The notes beneath the pieces were generated by a model, which made no database searches, was not told where the DNA came from, and saw only the letters and a list, made by a program, of their open reading frames with translations. This document shows, in pieces, positions 1 through 10,487 of a stretch of 64,000 bases of DNA. The DNA comes from Cannabis sativa (lineage: Eukaryota > Streptophyta > Magnoliopsida > Rosales > Cannabaceae). The first letter of the stretch is position 1. Each line of letters starts with the position of its first letter. The position numbers were made by a program, and so were the translations under genes. The stretch covers positions 5,277,280-5,341,279 of the forward strand of contig NC_083605.1 of NCBI RefSeq assembly GCF_029168945.1. Direction: 5' to 3'.

Positions 1-92
1 ACATAATGTCAACACTATAATTGGCAAAACGAAAAGAAAATCATTGTTTAACTATAAGCGGAAGCGAAACTGAATTACTTTAAAAGTAAGAA

Positions 93-928
93 TCAAGAAA
101 GTACTGTTGAAGACAATCTGAACACTAAACTGTAATTCAAGAATAAATATGCCAACATAGATAACATCATCGCTAACATAAGTGCCACTTTAAGCTTTGA
201 CTCCTTCTCACTTATCTTCTTGAAATCCCTTAGCCTCTGGTTGTTGTTGTTTTTCTTCATATTTTCTTTATCCTTTGTTGGGCTTGAGTTGAGAAACAAA
301 GTGAGAAGACTCATTCTTTTCATTTTGTTAGCTTGCTTGTTTCAGCTACACACTGTGAAATTAGATCACTAAAACTCCATGTTTTATTATAAGTGTTGTA
401 GGCTGTCTTGATAAGACTGAAAGAGGCAGGAAGTGCATGAAGAGCTCAATGAATAATGAAAGAGTCAGGAAGAGGAATATTATGATCTTTCAACTTGGAC
501 TGAACATTCACCAATTTCAGAATAAAATCTCGCACTCCTTTTATTTTTCATACTTAATGGTTGCCATTTCATCCATAAGATGTCCAGCTTTAGCGATTTC
601 ACTAGTGTGAAATAGTTTTTCTTTGCTTTGAAAAACTCATTAGTATTTGAGGTGTTTGGCAAACCATCAAAAGATGTTCAGGAATTAAACGGTTCATAGC
701 AATGAAACTAAGATGATTTGAATTTTTCCAATGTGCATGATGAGTTCTCTCGGCAGCTGTACTGGAGTCAGTAAGATCAGCAGGTTTTTCTTCTCGTAGG
801 CACAAGTCCAAATCCATTATGCCTAAAGTAAATTCCACATCTCGTTTCCATGTCTTGTAGTTGGAAGCATTCAAAATATGGATTGAAGCATTATTGTTGT
901 TCACAGAAAAGGAGACTGAAAAATTCAA
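93..928 (-). pseudogene. Copia gag (UBN2-type) remnant
   Basis: Reading starts at 928. Residues 1-108 resemble the N-terminal copia gag: an N-A-S-N-Y-K-T-W-K-R block, then a run ending in H-W-K-N-S-N-H-L-S-F-I-A-M, the usual 'LNGTNYKTW...W...D..A...I' pattern. The frame breaks near 602, and further gag-like stretches appear in other frames at 662-480 and 323-93. The last is lysine-rich, as before a zinc knuckle, but no CCHC box is visible. Several frameshifts make it non-functional. It encodes the capsid-like structural protein of the element. Confidence 0.62.
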
Positions 929-2440
929 AAATTATAAAACTTGAATAAGCAATATGAGCAATGTATTAGAAAATATTGTAGAATCAACTGGTCATTATAA
1001 ACTCCCCTTTGGGGTGAGAATATAACACACACATGATCTACCTTCATGAAGTTAACAACAAAGAAAAAATACATACCTTTAAGAATTTTATTACCTTTGG
1101 GCAAATAAATTTCTTAAAAATATGTATTAATTCAAGCAAAAAATAATAATAAATTTATATATTTAAATTATTACCTTTGGGCAAATAATTAAAATATATA
1201 CATTTAATATTAACTCACTTCATGGAATGTGAACTAATATATGTAAATACTACCTTTGGGCAAGTAATTACACATATAGTCAACCAAAAATATAATATTT
1301 TCTTCAACATGTGAAATTTGGTGATAAAACAATCATTGAAAATTAATAATTTTCAACCAAATTTCCAAAAGAGTTATATAATTGCTTTTATTATATTGAT
1401 AATAAAAAAAAATAAAGTGTCCACCATAACACATTATTTTTATATCAAATAATCAAGTTTTATATATTTAGAACAACAATTAATGGAAAAATGTGAAATA
1501 AAAAATATAGGTGGAGATTACATAGTCAAAATAAATTAAACAAGAGAGTCACTATGTCATATGGGACGAGAAGAAACCCAAAAAATTTTCTATGATTGAC
1601 AAATTTCGAAAAATTATCAAAAATTATTTTTAATAATTTTTTAACTGCATAATTATCATTAAAATAATAATAATTATTAAACGGAGTCAAAAAATTAATT
1701 AAAAATCATAGAAAAATCAGAAATTGAATTTTAAGCACGCTGGAAAAAAGAACGTCGAAAACCGATGCCCCACGTGGCCGCACGCGCCCCCACGCGCCAC
1801 CTGCGCGAGTGGGCTTCGCGGCCTGCTTCTTCTTCTTCTTTCTGGGCGGGTTCCAGTCGGGTCACGCGACCCGTTTCGGCCCAGTCGGGTCTGGTCGTGT
1901 TTTCCGGCCAAAAACTCGACGAAAACACCGGAATTTGGATGGGTTTTGCTCGGGATTGAATTTCTAATTGATCTATGCTACTAATTTCGGTTATTAAAGT
2001 CTAAAAAATAATAGATCTAAAGAAAAGCAATCCAAAAAATAAAGAGCATAAAAAAAAAAAAAATTGATATGGAATATCAATCTTAATTACAATACAAAAT
2101 TAATCATTTAAGAACATTCATAAACAATTAATAATGAGATATCTATAATCAATTTTAGATTAAAAACCATAAAATCAAAATACACAATTATAATTTCACA
2201 TTATAATCATATAAACCATAAAACTTTAAAATTTAAAATTCTCTTAATATACACAATGATTTCATGCATATAATATATCAATAGAACGAGAATTTAATAA
2301 TAAACAAAACCCCTAAAGTTTTAAGATTTAAAAACAAAAAATTGCACATAAAATAATAACGAAATTGATATGAAATTATGGATAATTAACATATACAAAT
2401 TAATTATACTAATTATAGGTTCTAAATCATATACAATAGG
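929..2440 (-). other. Copia untranslated leader with an 80-bp-period repeat and a GC-rich island
   Basis: No credible ORF. The motif acctttgggcaa(a/g)taa occurs at about 1093, 1173 and 1252, a period near 80 bp. From about 1738 to 1930 an island rich in G and C contrasts with its AT-rich surroundings and contains short palindromes such as gggtcacgcgaccc and ttttccggccaaaaa. Short ORFs in this island occur in several frames on both strands and look like by-products of base composition. Confidence 0.6.
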
Positions 2441-2453
2441 CAATCTGATACCA
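2441..2453 (-). other. Primer-binding site, initiator-Met tRNA type
   Basis: Read on the minus strand this is TGGTATCAGATTG, two bases inside the LTR end. Plant copia elements typically have TGGTATCAGAGC here. The position and the first ten bases fit; the last few bases differ. Confidence 0.75.
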
Positions 2454-2455
2454 CA

Positions 2456-2945
2456 TGTTAAATAAATTAACAATTAACCCAAGATCTATTTGTATATAAC
2501 ATAGAACACAATAGTAGTATATGATAATTGAGTATGTGTACCTGATTGATCCATAGCAATTATCTCTGATTGATCCACGTTAGCTACTCCAATTTGATAG
2601 TGCAATACTATCAACTAAGTCTTCCTCCCTAGATCTCTAAATCAGAAGCAGTTTATTTTCTCTGATTATCAAAAGGTATACAATTGTGATGAGACAATAT
2701 GTATTTATAGAGTTAGGGAGGGGACTTAGCTACAAAACCCTAGTTGGGCTGGGCCTGCTCATCAAAGGCTTCAGTCAACTAGAAAAGCCCACACTTCTGC
2801 TTCACCTAGACTTTACTCACAGATGCTAAGCCCATTAACAATTGATCACCAACAACATGGGCTAACACAGCAAAGAACTATCCAATCAACCCAAGTTTTA
2901 ATAAAACCAATAAAATTTAATGTAAGCCCAAATAAAAGTCTAACA
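2456..2945 (-). repeat. 5' LTR of the left-edge copia element
   Basis: About 490 bp bounded by TGTTA and TAACA, the inverted ends of an LTR. A minus-strand TATA box, CTATAAATA, lies at 2702-2710. A short repeat (ctgattgatcca) occurs twice near 2551-2580. The partner LTR is off the window, so insertion age cannot be estimated. Confidence 0.8.
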
Positions 2946-3001
2946 GTTATTACATGAAATGATGAAAATTGTTCATGCACAAAGTACATATATATAATTA
3001 A

Positions 3002-3027
3002 ATATATATATATATATATATATATAT
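3002..3027. repeat. (TA)n microsatellite
   Basis: An uninterrupted AT dinucleotide run just left of the Mutator-like insertion. Confidence 0.9.
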
Positions 3028-3037
3028 TTACTTGTTA

Positions 3038-3980
3038 GGAGGAGGTTTCAATGGTTACATTTTTATTGTAACCATCATGGTTACATTTTTTGTAGCCATT
3101 GGATTACTATTAAATGGTTGTGATTAATTTGAAAATTAAATAAAAATAAATAATAAATAACTTGTAACCTGAAAGTAACCTAATCATTTATTTCCTTATA
3201 AAACTTTAATTAAGATAAATTATATTTTAAAATTAAATTAATTATAATTATTAATTAATTTTTTTCAATTTATTACTATATAAGGATCTTTTAGCAATTT
3301 ATTTTTTATACTTAAATTATTTAAAATTTTATAGTAAAACTTTTTATAATTTAAAATTATACACATATAATTTCATAATTTAAATTTTATTATACATGTA
3401 ATCTTAATTTTAAATTATTACACTTAATTATTTAATTTTTTTTATTTAAATATTTAAAAATTAAAAAATGAAATAAGTTGAAGGATTTTTTAGAAAAAAA
3501 ATGACTGCACTTGTTATCGATTGATTAGTTTGAGACCTCATACTTAGTTCATATAATTGTAACAAAATAATTAAATATCATTTAAAAATAATTAATTATT
3601 TGAAAATTTATTATAGGAAGAAAATTTTAATTTGTGTCAAAAGAAGTTTAATTTTTGTAAAAAAAATAAATTTTATTGTAAATATTATAATTAAATGGCT
3701 TAATTATTAAAATAATTCAAGTAAGGATTTATATATAAATATTAATTGCTAAAAGAGGTCTTGTTAAATATTTAATTAATTATTTTAAGAAAATAGTTAA
3801 TTATAATTAAATAATTCTAAAAAAGGAATGTCTATTTAATTAATTATTTTAAGAAAATAGTTAATTACAATTAATTAAATCTAAAAAAGGAAAGTCTACT
3901 TATAGTAACCTACTATTACAGGTTAAAGTAAAATGTAACCATATGGTTAAAATAAAAATGTAACCATTGAATAGTCACCC
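3038..3980. mobile_element. Non-autonomous Mutator-like (MULE) element
   Basis: 943 bp flanked by a perfect 10-bp direct repeat, ttacttgtta (3028-3037 and 3981-3990). Both ends begin GG and share a long imperfect terminal inverted repeat including ttcaatggttacattttta. A 9-11 bp target duplication with long inverted repeats is the mark of Mutator-like elements. There is no transposase ORF. Inside lies a tandem duplication of a unit of about 65 bp (3769-3833 and 3834-3897). Confidence 0.85.
3769..3897. repeat. 65-bp tandem duplication inside the MULE
   Basis: Two imperfect copies of a segment containing taattattttaagaaaatag and ending in aaaaaaggaa(t/a)gtct. Confidence 0.75.
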
Positions 3981-4090
3981 TTACTTGTTATTATATATAT
4001 TACTAAAAAGATTATAAACTAGCCAGTTATCTCCTTTTGAATGGACCATTATAAAATTTTTTAAAAAAAAAATTATGTACAATAAATTCT

Positions 4091-4145
4091 TTGTTGTTTT
4101 ATTATAGGTAATAATAATTTTAGGTTTTGATGAAGGATTAAGTGT
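4091..4145 (+). other. Duplicated exon-start fragment of the CNGC gene
   Basis: An acceptor-like ttattatag followed by a reading stretch for V-I-I-I-L-G-F-D-E-G matches the start of the real exon at 4294 (V-I-I-L-G-F-D-K-G). It ends in a stop five codons later. It looks like a local duplication of the acceptor and first codons of that exon, now a pseudo-exon. Confidence 0.6.
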
Positions 4146-4293
4146 AACTCTCTAAACTAATATATTTTAAGGATTGTATTATGCAAATATTTTCAATAAT
4201 TGACTACAATATATAATTTCGTATAAAAAATTATAATTAAAATTCTTCAACTCTACTATAATATTAAAATATATATATATTGTTATTTTGTAG

Positions 4294-7143
4294 GTAATAA
4301 TTTTAGGGTTTGATAAAGGAATAATTGAAGCGTCGGGATCTTCTAGCAAAATATTGCTAAATGCGATTCTTCTGTCTCAATATTTACCTAGGGTTTTTCG
4401 AATCTACCAATCATGTAAAGAACTTGAAAAGAGTCAAGATACAGTGACTAGAATTGTTTGGGTTAAGGGTGGACTAAACTTTTTCCTCTACATTCTTGCA
4501 AGTCATGTAAGTTTTCAATCCATATATATCATATATTTAATATTTCTCCATTAATTAATATTTTAGTTATTAACCATAAATTATTACAGTTTGTATTAAT
4601 TAAGTTTTATTTAGGACAAAAAGCTTTTTTTCTCTTTGAATTATTATTGTACTTGTAAAAATACTCCTGGATAGCACTTTTGTCCCCTTCCACATCCAAA
4701 AAAACTAACGGTTTGCTAACGTGTATTTTATGAATTTTTTTATTAATTAAATGTTTCTAAATTTAAAAAAAAAAAAAATCAGTAAAAAATTATTTTTAAA
4801 ATAAATAAAAATTAACTACTCAAATTATTTATATTATATGTCTATTTTAGCAAAAATAAAATTAATTTAAAATAATAAAAAAAAAAATTAACAAAACCAA
4901 ATCAACTAAAGTTCTTTTCCTTTTGGTACTCATCTATTTTTCTCTTAGTAACTTTTTGTTGAGATTGATTTATTTTCAATTTTTATTTCAAGTATAATTA
5001 ATATTACTTGTTTATAAATTTGTATTTCAATTTTGGTGTTGATTATACTAGTGTTTCCCTTTTAAAAAAATATTTTAATTTCTTGAATGAATGTTAGATA
5101 TGATTATTTGTGTTTGTATTTATTTAATTTATCTTTTTATTTTGAGAAATTTAAAACTAACTTTATATTAATTTTTTTAGTTTTAATATTACTTATTTTT
5201 AAAAAAATATAAAACATAATTTGTTAATAAAATAAACCATAAAATATATTTTTTTTTTTAACTTCTACATTAGCAAACCATTAATTTTTTGGGTGGAAGT
5301 GGCAAAAGTAGTCTCTAAGTGTTATTATAGTTCGAGGATATTTTTGCAAAGTAAAATAATTTAAGAGCAAAAATTTACAAGTGTAATAATTTGGAGGGTA
5401 AAAAAAAAATTATCCTTTTATTTATATATAGTAATATACATAATCATCATGACAGGTTCACATTATCAATTGTTCAAATTTAATGGAAACAACATACATG
5501 ATGTTTGTCATTTCCAAAAAAAAAACATACACATGATGTTTGTCTTTATTTTTTTATTTTATTTTTTATATTAATATATTTATATATGTATATGTGAAGG
5601 AATTTCAACTATAACGATCTTCTGAGGTGTTTCAGAAAAAAAAAATATGATCATAGAGAATTTTCCCCGAATTATGTTTTTTAGTTACTATTTTTTTTAT
5701 TAATTAGAGAAAAGAGATAGAAAAATATTATTCAACCAAATTTCTTACCAACTCACCAACCACAAATTTATATAGAATTATATTTGACTATTAATTAAAG
5801 CTATTGATTAGTCAAAAAAAAAAAACAAAATTACATATTTTATTACTTTTTTTTCTTATTATATGAGCTACTATTAATTTGTTTGTTTTGATTTATTATT
5901 AGGTGTTTGGAAGCTTTTGGTACTTTTACTCATTCCAAAGAGAAACCTCATGCTGGGAAAGAGCTTGTAACTTATATGGAAAAGAATCATGTGAAAAGTT
6001 TAACAATAATCATATTTGTAATCAAATTAGGGAATCAGAACCAAGAAATATGACAAATCTGATCACTGAATACTGTCCAATAAATCCCAAGAATGCAACA
6101 ATCTTTGATTTTGGGATATTTCATGAAGCCCTTCAATCTGATCTCCTAGAATCAAACGATTTTCCTCAAAAGTTCATCTACTCTTTTTGGTGGGGACTTA
6201 GAAATCTCAGGTTAGAATTTTATATAAATATATATATAGCTATCATTAATGATCAATAATTTTAATAATTAAATCATAAAAAATTCATATGTTGCAGTTC
6301 ACTTGGACAAAACCTGGAAACAAGTAACTATATTTGGGAGAATTGCTTTGCCATTTCTATTTCTATCATTGGCTTGCTACTCTTTTTGTATTTAATTGGA
6401 AACTTACAGGTAATTGGTATATATAATACATGTATATATATAAAAGAAACAATTATAGTATACGCCCTAAAAGTGTAGATGTACTTATCCACCCTTATCT
6501 ATCTTAGCATCCGAAATAATTTTTTAGTCAAATTTTTGCACGCGTAACTATTTTATTTTATACGCACGTGAAATAGATTGTTTGAATACTGCTTTGTATA
6601 TTATAAATTATTCCAAATTTTTTAAGTTTTGTAAAAATATCTTAAATAACTATAACGTAAACGAATATGAAAAAAAAAATTAGACTAAAAATATTTTTTG
6701 GATGCCGAAATAAGTAAGGGTGCATCAGTGCCCCTTTTAAGGAGTGGATTATAGAATCACAGTTAGTATATGTCATTTTTGTTTATTTTTTTTTTTGAAC
6801 ACATGTTACTTTTGTTATTGGTGTTTAGAAAATTAATTATTATAATTATTAATTATATATACTTGTGGCATTGCATATATATAGACATATTTGCAGTTGG
6901 CAACTGCCAAATCAGAAGAGCTAGGAGAGAAGATGAAATTGAAAGAACAAGAAATAGAAGTTTGGATTGAAAAAAATGGTCTACCAAAAGAAGAGAAGAC
7001 TTCAATTATGCTTAAAGTCAAACACAAATTGAAGGAAAACAAACAAGTTGATGCTGAAAATCTACTTTCTATACTCCCTCCACAAGATGCAAAACGCTTA
7101 AAGCTTCTCTTGTGCTTGCCTTTGCTTAAAAAAGTAATTCAAC

Positions 7144-7188
<45 letters not shown>

Positions 7189-8163
7189 ATATATAAAAAC
7201 AAAATAGAAAAATTCTATATAGTACACCTCTTTAATTAAAAGGATTTTTTTGCATATTCTTTACCTGTTTCGGTATCTAAGAGAGTTTTTTTAATCTAAA
7301 TTTATATTATGATTTTGTATGTTATATTTTTTAAAACGACCTGTAAATTTTTCTAAAATTCAGAATAGTTTACAATGCTGGAAAGAGAAATCATACATTT
7401 AGTTCTAATGCGTGAGAAAAAACAGTCACTCATGATCAAAATGTTTGACTTTATTTTTTGGTATAGTAAACTATTCAAAAATTTCTGAAAATTTACAAGT
7501 AATTCTTAATAATTTCAACGAATACAGAAATAGACTAAAATACTCTCCTAAATACCGAAACAAATAAGAATATTATATTCTTTTTAGAGAATTAATGTAT
7601 TATAGAATAATCCTTAAAAGGATAGCTACATAAAGTGGGATGTTTCTAATTTTGTGTAACTTATTTATTTGTTTATTATTTAGGTACCATTGTTTGAGAA
7701 TATGGAGAGAGAAATACTTGAGTTGATTTGTGCGCATCTTAAGGTAGTAATCTACACAGAAAGCAGTTATATGATCCGAGAAGGAGACCCACTTGATAGG
7801 ATGATTTTCATCACACATGGCACAGCTTGGGCCTACACAAACAATAATAGTGATAGTGTAAGTACAAGACGCCTTAAGAAATGTGATTATTTTGGAGAAG
7901 AGCTGTTGGAGTGGTCAAGGACTCACACCAACATTACTGATTTTCCCATTGGGACCACCAATGTCAAGTCCCACACTAAGGTTGAAGCCTTCTCTCTTAT
8001 GGCCAATGACTTGTTGAATATAGTTAAGAACAACTATAGGTTCTTCAGGCGGAATATTCCGACCAATCAACAACGCTGCGAGATTTCGGTGCAGTTGGAG
8101 GATGATGATCACGATCATGTTCAGTCACACCAAACTTCCAAGTATCAACGCTTACACAAATAG
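4294..8163 (+). CDS. Cyclic nucleotide-gated channel paralogue, 5' exons missing and C-terminus shortened
   Basis: Five exons with GT-AG borders: 4294-4506, 5903-6210, 6298-6409, 6897-7133 and 7684-8163, together 449 codons in one frame with no internal stop. Three exon lengths (213, 112 and 237) equal those of the intact CNGC at 25416-21299; the pore exon is 308 against 284. It encodes the S4/S5 region, S5, the pore helix and filter (F-W-W-G-L-R-N-L-S-S-L-G-Q-N-L), S6, the C-linker, and a cyclic-nucleotide-binding fold containing R-E-G-D-P and G-E-E-L-L. Plant CNGCs are membrane Ca2+/K+ channels. Nothing encoding S1-S4 is found between 2946 and 4294: the first exons are either left of base 1, with the copia and MULE inside an intron, or lost. 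After the binding fold the protein diverges and stops, with no IQ motif. It may be a pseudogene or a neofunctionalised copy. Confidence 0.8.
6450..6756. mobile_element. MITE in the CNGC paralogue intron (family A)
   Basis: About 300 bp with imperfect inverted ends (ends resembling attatagtat and gattctataat) and a longer inner match around caccctta. It lies in the 6410-6896 intron. The copies at 7207, 20107, 28240 and 35628 share the structure. Borders are approximate, and I could not fix a target duplication. Confidence 0.55.
7147..7190. repeat. (TTA)n microsatellite
   Basis: About 14 TTA units just inside the intron after exon 6897-7133. Confidence 0.95.
7207..7615. mobile_element. MITE in the next CNGC paralogue intron (family A)
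   Basis: About 410 bp with inverted ends: attctatatagtac at the left, and its complement-like tattatagaataatcc at the right. The inner motif ctgtttcggtatctaagaga is mirrored on the right by ctcctaaataccgaaacaaa. The core contains a tgtaaatttttctaaaat block with gtttacaatgc downstream, as in other copies. Confidence 0.6.
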
Positions 8164-8273
8164 TTGTTTTTTAACTTGAGTTGAGTTCTTAATACATGCT
8201 TCTTTATTTTAAAGAATTCTATAAGAAAAATAACCATGAAAATGGTATTCATATTAAAATTTTAGAGCAATAA

Positions 8274-8650
8274 GAGCACTCCTAACAACTTTTTTACTCT
8301 ATTTTTCAAAATACATCATTAAAACTTTACTTTCTTTATTTCACATCAAACTTTTACATTATACCATACAACAATTCTTTATTTTTTCTCTATATCATTT
8401 AAGTAATAATTTTTTAATATATATATCTATAATACACATAACAAAATAAGAATAAAATACTATTTATATATTATTAAAATATTTTTGAAGGATGAATAGT
8501 GTTTCTCTACATGTAGAGAAGCACTATTGCATTCTTTATATTGTTCTTTAAAATACATCACTTGTTTGACCATCATTCTTACACTTTTTCACTTCTTCTC
8601 TTTTTCATTTTAAAGAAAAGCTAGTTTTAAAGGAGTTGTTAGGAGTGCTC
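8274..8650. mobile_element. MITE with GAGCACTCCTAACAACT termini
   Basis: The left end gagcactcctaacaact and the reverse complement of the right end agree over about 17 bases. The interior is AT-rich and non-coding. It abuts the next MITE directly. It resembles Tourist/PIF-type MITEs, but a target duplication was not resolved. Confidence 0.65.
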
Positions 8651-8651
8651 G

Positions 8652-9043
8652 GAGCACTCCCAACAGTGTCTTTATTTTATTCTTTAAAATTAATTACTAA
8701 AATAGCATTTTCTTTATTTTATCTCAAATTTTTATATTACACCACATATCAATTTATCTATTTTATTCTTTACTTCATTTAAATATTATATTTTAACATA
8801 TTTTTAATATTAAACAATAAAAAGAAATAATAAAATATTAAAAATGAACAAACAAACATCCAATTGAGGGGAGAAATTGAAAAAATAATAATATAAAATT
8901 GATTTAAAGAAGCTCTTAACCTTAAGGAATAGAGCTGATGTATAATAGCTCACAATATAAAGCATATGTTGGAGTAGGATTTTGGGACCAATTCTTCATA
9001 TTTTTAAATTTTTGTTATTTTAAAGGAGCAGTTGGGACTGCTC
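8652..9043. mobile_element. Second, related MITE
   Basis: It starts gagcactcccaacag; the reverse complement of its right end starts GAGCAGTCCCAACTGCTCC. It is adjacent to the previous MITE, producing a perfect palindrome ggagtgctcggagcactcc at the junction. Its right third is repeated at 10109-10222 as part of a larger duplication. Confidence 0.6.
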
Positions 9044-9309
9044 AAGGCCTTTGCCTTCCCTCCAATTGGGAACAATGTTCCTCTCTACGGCTCCTAGATT
9101 AAAGCTAACTCTCACGTCTGGAGTTGTTTTGATACCAGAAAGCCAGAAGCTAACCATGCCGGAAGAACAGGCCCTTGCCTTCATTGGTGGCTAATTAATT
9201 GAAAATTTTGAAGCTATGTTTGTTGGAGAAGAAGAGCTTAAATGAGCCTATCTCAGACAAGGTTGTTGGAGGCAAGGGGCCCACCACACTGTCAGAGGGG
9301 AGGTGCATA
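8930..9309 (+). repeat. 380-bp direct duplication, copy 1
   Basis: Nearly identical to 10109-10487 (about 2% differences by eye plus a 1-bp indel). It covers the right part of a MITE and about 265 bp of unrecognised, GC-richer DNA. The ends are not TG/CA, so these are not LTRs. The short ORFs in it have no family resemblance I can name. Confidence 0.85.
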
Positions 9310-10108
9310 GGGCCCGTTTGGTACGTAGAATTGGACTGGATTGGATTGAAAAGGATTGGACTGGACTGGACAAGATTGGATTATGCTGAAAGTAATCCTG
9401 TGTTTGGTTTAAGAATGGACTGGACTATTTTATTTATTTGCTTTTAGAAAAAAAAACTTAAATTCAATAAAAATATATAATAATAAATTAAAATTAAAAT
9501 ATATAATTATAAATAAATATAAATAAATAATTCGTCGCAAAAAAAAATAATATATCATATATAATTAAGAATATATCATAAATATATAATAAAATATTTT
9601 TTCATATTTTTTATTTAATAAATAATAAAAATAGTAAAATAAAAATACTTGAATAATATAAAATTGCTTATTTTAAATACTAATTTAATCACTAATTTAA
9701 TATAAATATTAATTTTTTAAAATATTTATATAAATTTTTTAGTAATTTAAAAATAATATATAATTTTATTGTCATATTTTTTTCTTAGAATCAATTAAAG
9801 TAACTATTATTTAATTAATAATATTCTAAATTTTAAAAACTTATGTATAATAATTCAAAATTATACATTTTCACTAATTTTAATGAATAAGTTTTTGATA
9901 AAAAAAAAATCTATAAATAAATGTGTGATAATTATTTCCTTTAAATTTAATATATATTAATAAAATTTAAATTAAAAAAACGATAAAAAAAAAAATCTCA
10001 CCTGCATGGGATTATTTATCCCACCCTGCTGGATGGGATAAATAATCCCAGACAGATGAGGTTAACTGGATTAGTTATCCAGACTTCTAACATGTCCAAA
10101 CACTGGAT
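9310..10108. mobile_element. AT-rich insertion between the two duplicate copies, probably a DNA transposon derivative
   Basis: Begins gggcccgtttggtacg, followed by repeated gga(c/t)tgga units, and ends catgtccaaacactgga, whose complement (ccagtgtttggacatg) weakly mirrors the start. The middle is extremely AT-rich with no ORF. A terminal-repeat MITE is likely, but the ends match only over about ten bases. Confidence 0.4.
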
Positions 10109-10487
10109 TAGAGCTGATGTATAATAGCTCACAATATAAAGCATATGTTGGAGTAGGATTTTGGGACCAATTCTTCATATTTTTAAATTTTGTTATTTTA
10201 AAGGAGCAGTTGGGACTGCTCAAGGCCTTTGCCTTCCCTCCAATTGGGAACGATGTTCCTCTCTACGGCTCCTAGATTAAAGCTAACTCTCACGTCCGGA
10301 GTTGTTTTGATACCAGAAAGCCAGAGTCTAACCATGCCGGAAGAACAGGCCCTTGCCTTCATTGGTGGCTAATTAACTGGAAATTTTGAAGCTATGTTTG
10401 TTGGAGAAGAAGAGCTTAAATGAGCCTATCTCATACAAGGTTGTTGGAGGCAAGGGGCCCACCACACTGTCAAAGGGGAGGTGCATA
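10109..10487 (+). repeat. 380-bp direct duplication, copy 2
   Basis: The counterpart of 8930-9309, offset by 1178-1179 bp. After ggtgcata the flanks differ: copy 1 continues into the insertion, copy 2 into the old gypsy-like repeat. Confidence 0.85.

Larger units (their letters stand above)
1..2945 (-). mobile_element. Ty1/copia LTR retrotransposon, 5' part, running off the left edge
   Basis: The element reads right to left: 5' LTR (2456-2945), primer-binding site (2441-2453), a 1.5-kb non-coding leader, then a broken copia-type gag (928 down to about 93). Protease, integrase, RT and the 3' LTR would lie left of base 1. The site next to the LTR reads, on the minus strand, TGGTATCAGATTG, which resembles the initiator-methionine tRNA complement used by most plant copia elements. 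The five bases outside the LTR (2946-2950, gttat) are one half of the expected target duplication; the other half is outside the window. Confidence 0.82.

Noticed and set aside
1085..1270. CRISPR-like array of spaced repeats
   Set aside because: Only three imperfect short repeats in a plant retroelement leader, with AT-rich spacers and no cas genes.
1724..1984. Overlapping 60-90 residue ORFs on both strands in the GC island
   Set aside because: All frames are open because stop codons are rare in GC-rich DNA; no domain, and the place is a retroelement leader.
8930..10487. LTR pair of a small TRIM element
   Set aside because: The repeats begin TAGAGC and end GCATA, not TG/CA, and copy 1 contains a partial MITE; there is no PBS or PPT and no target duplication.
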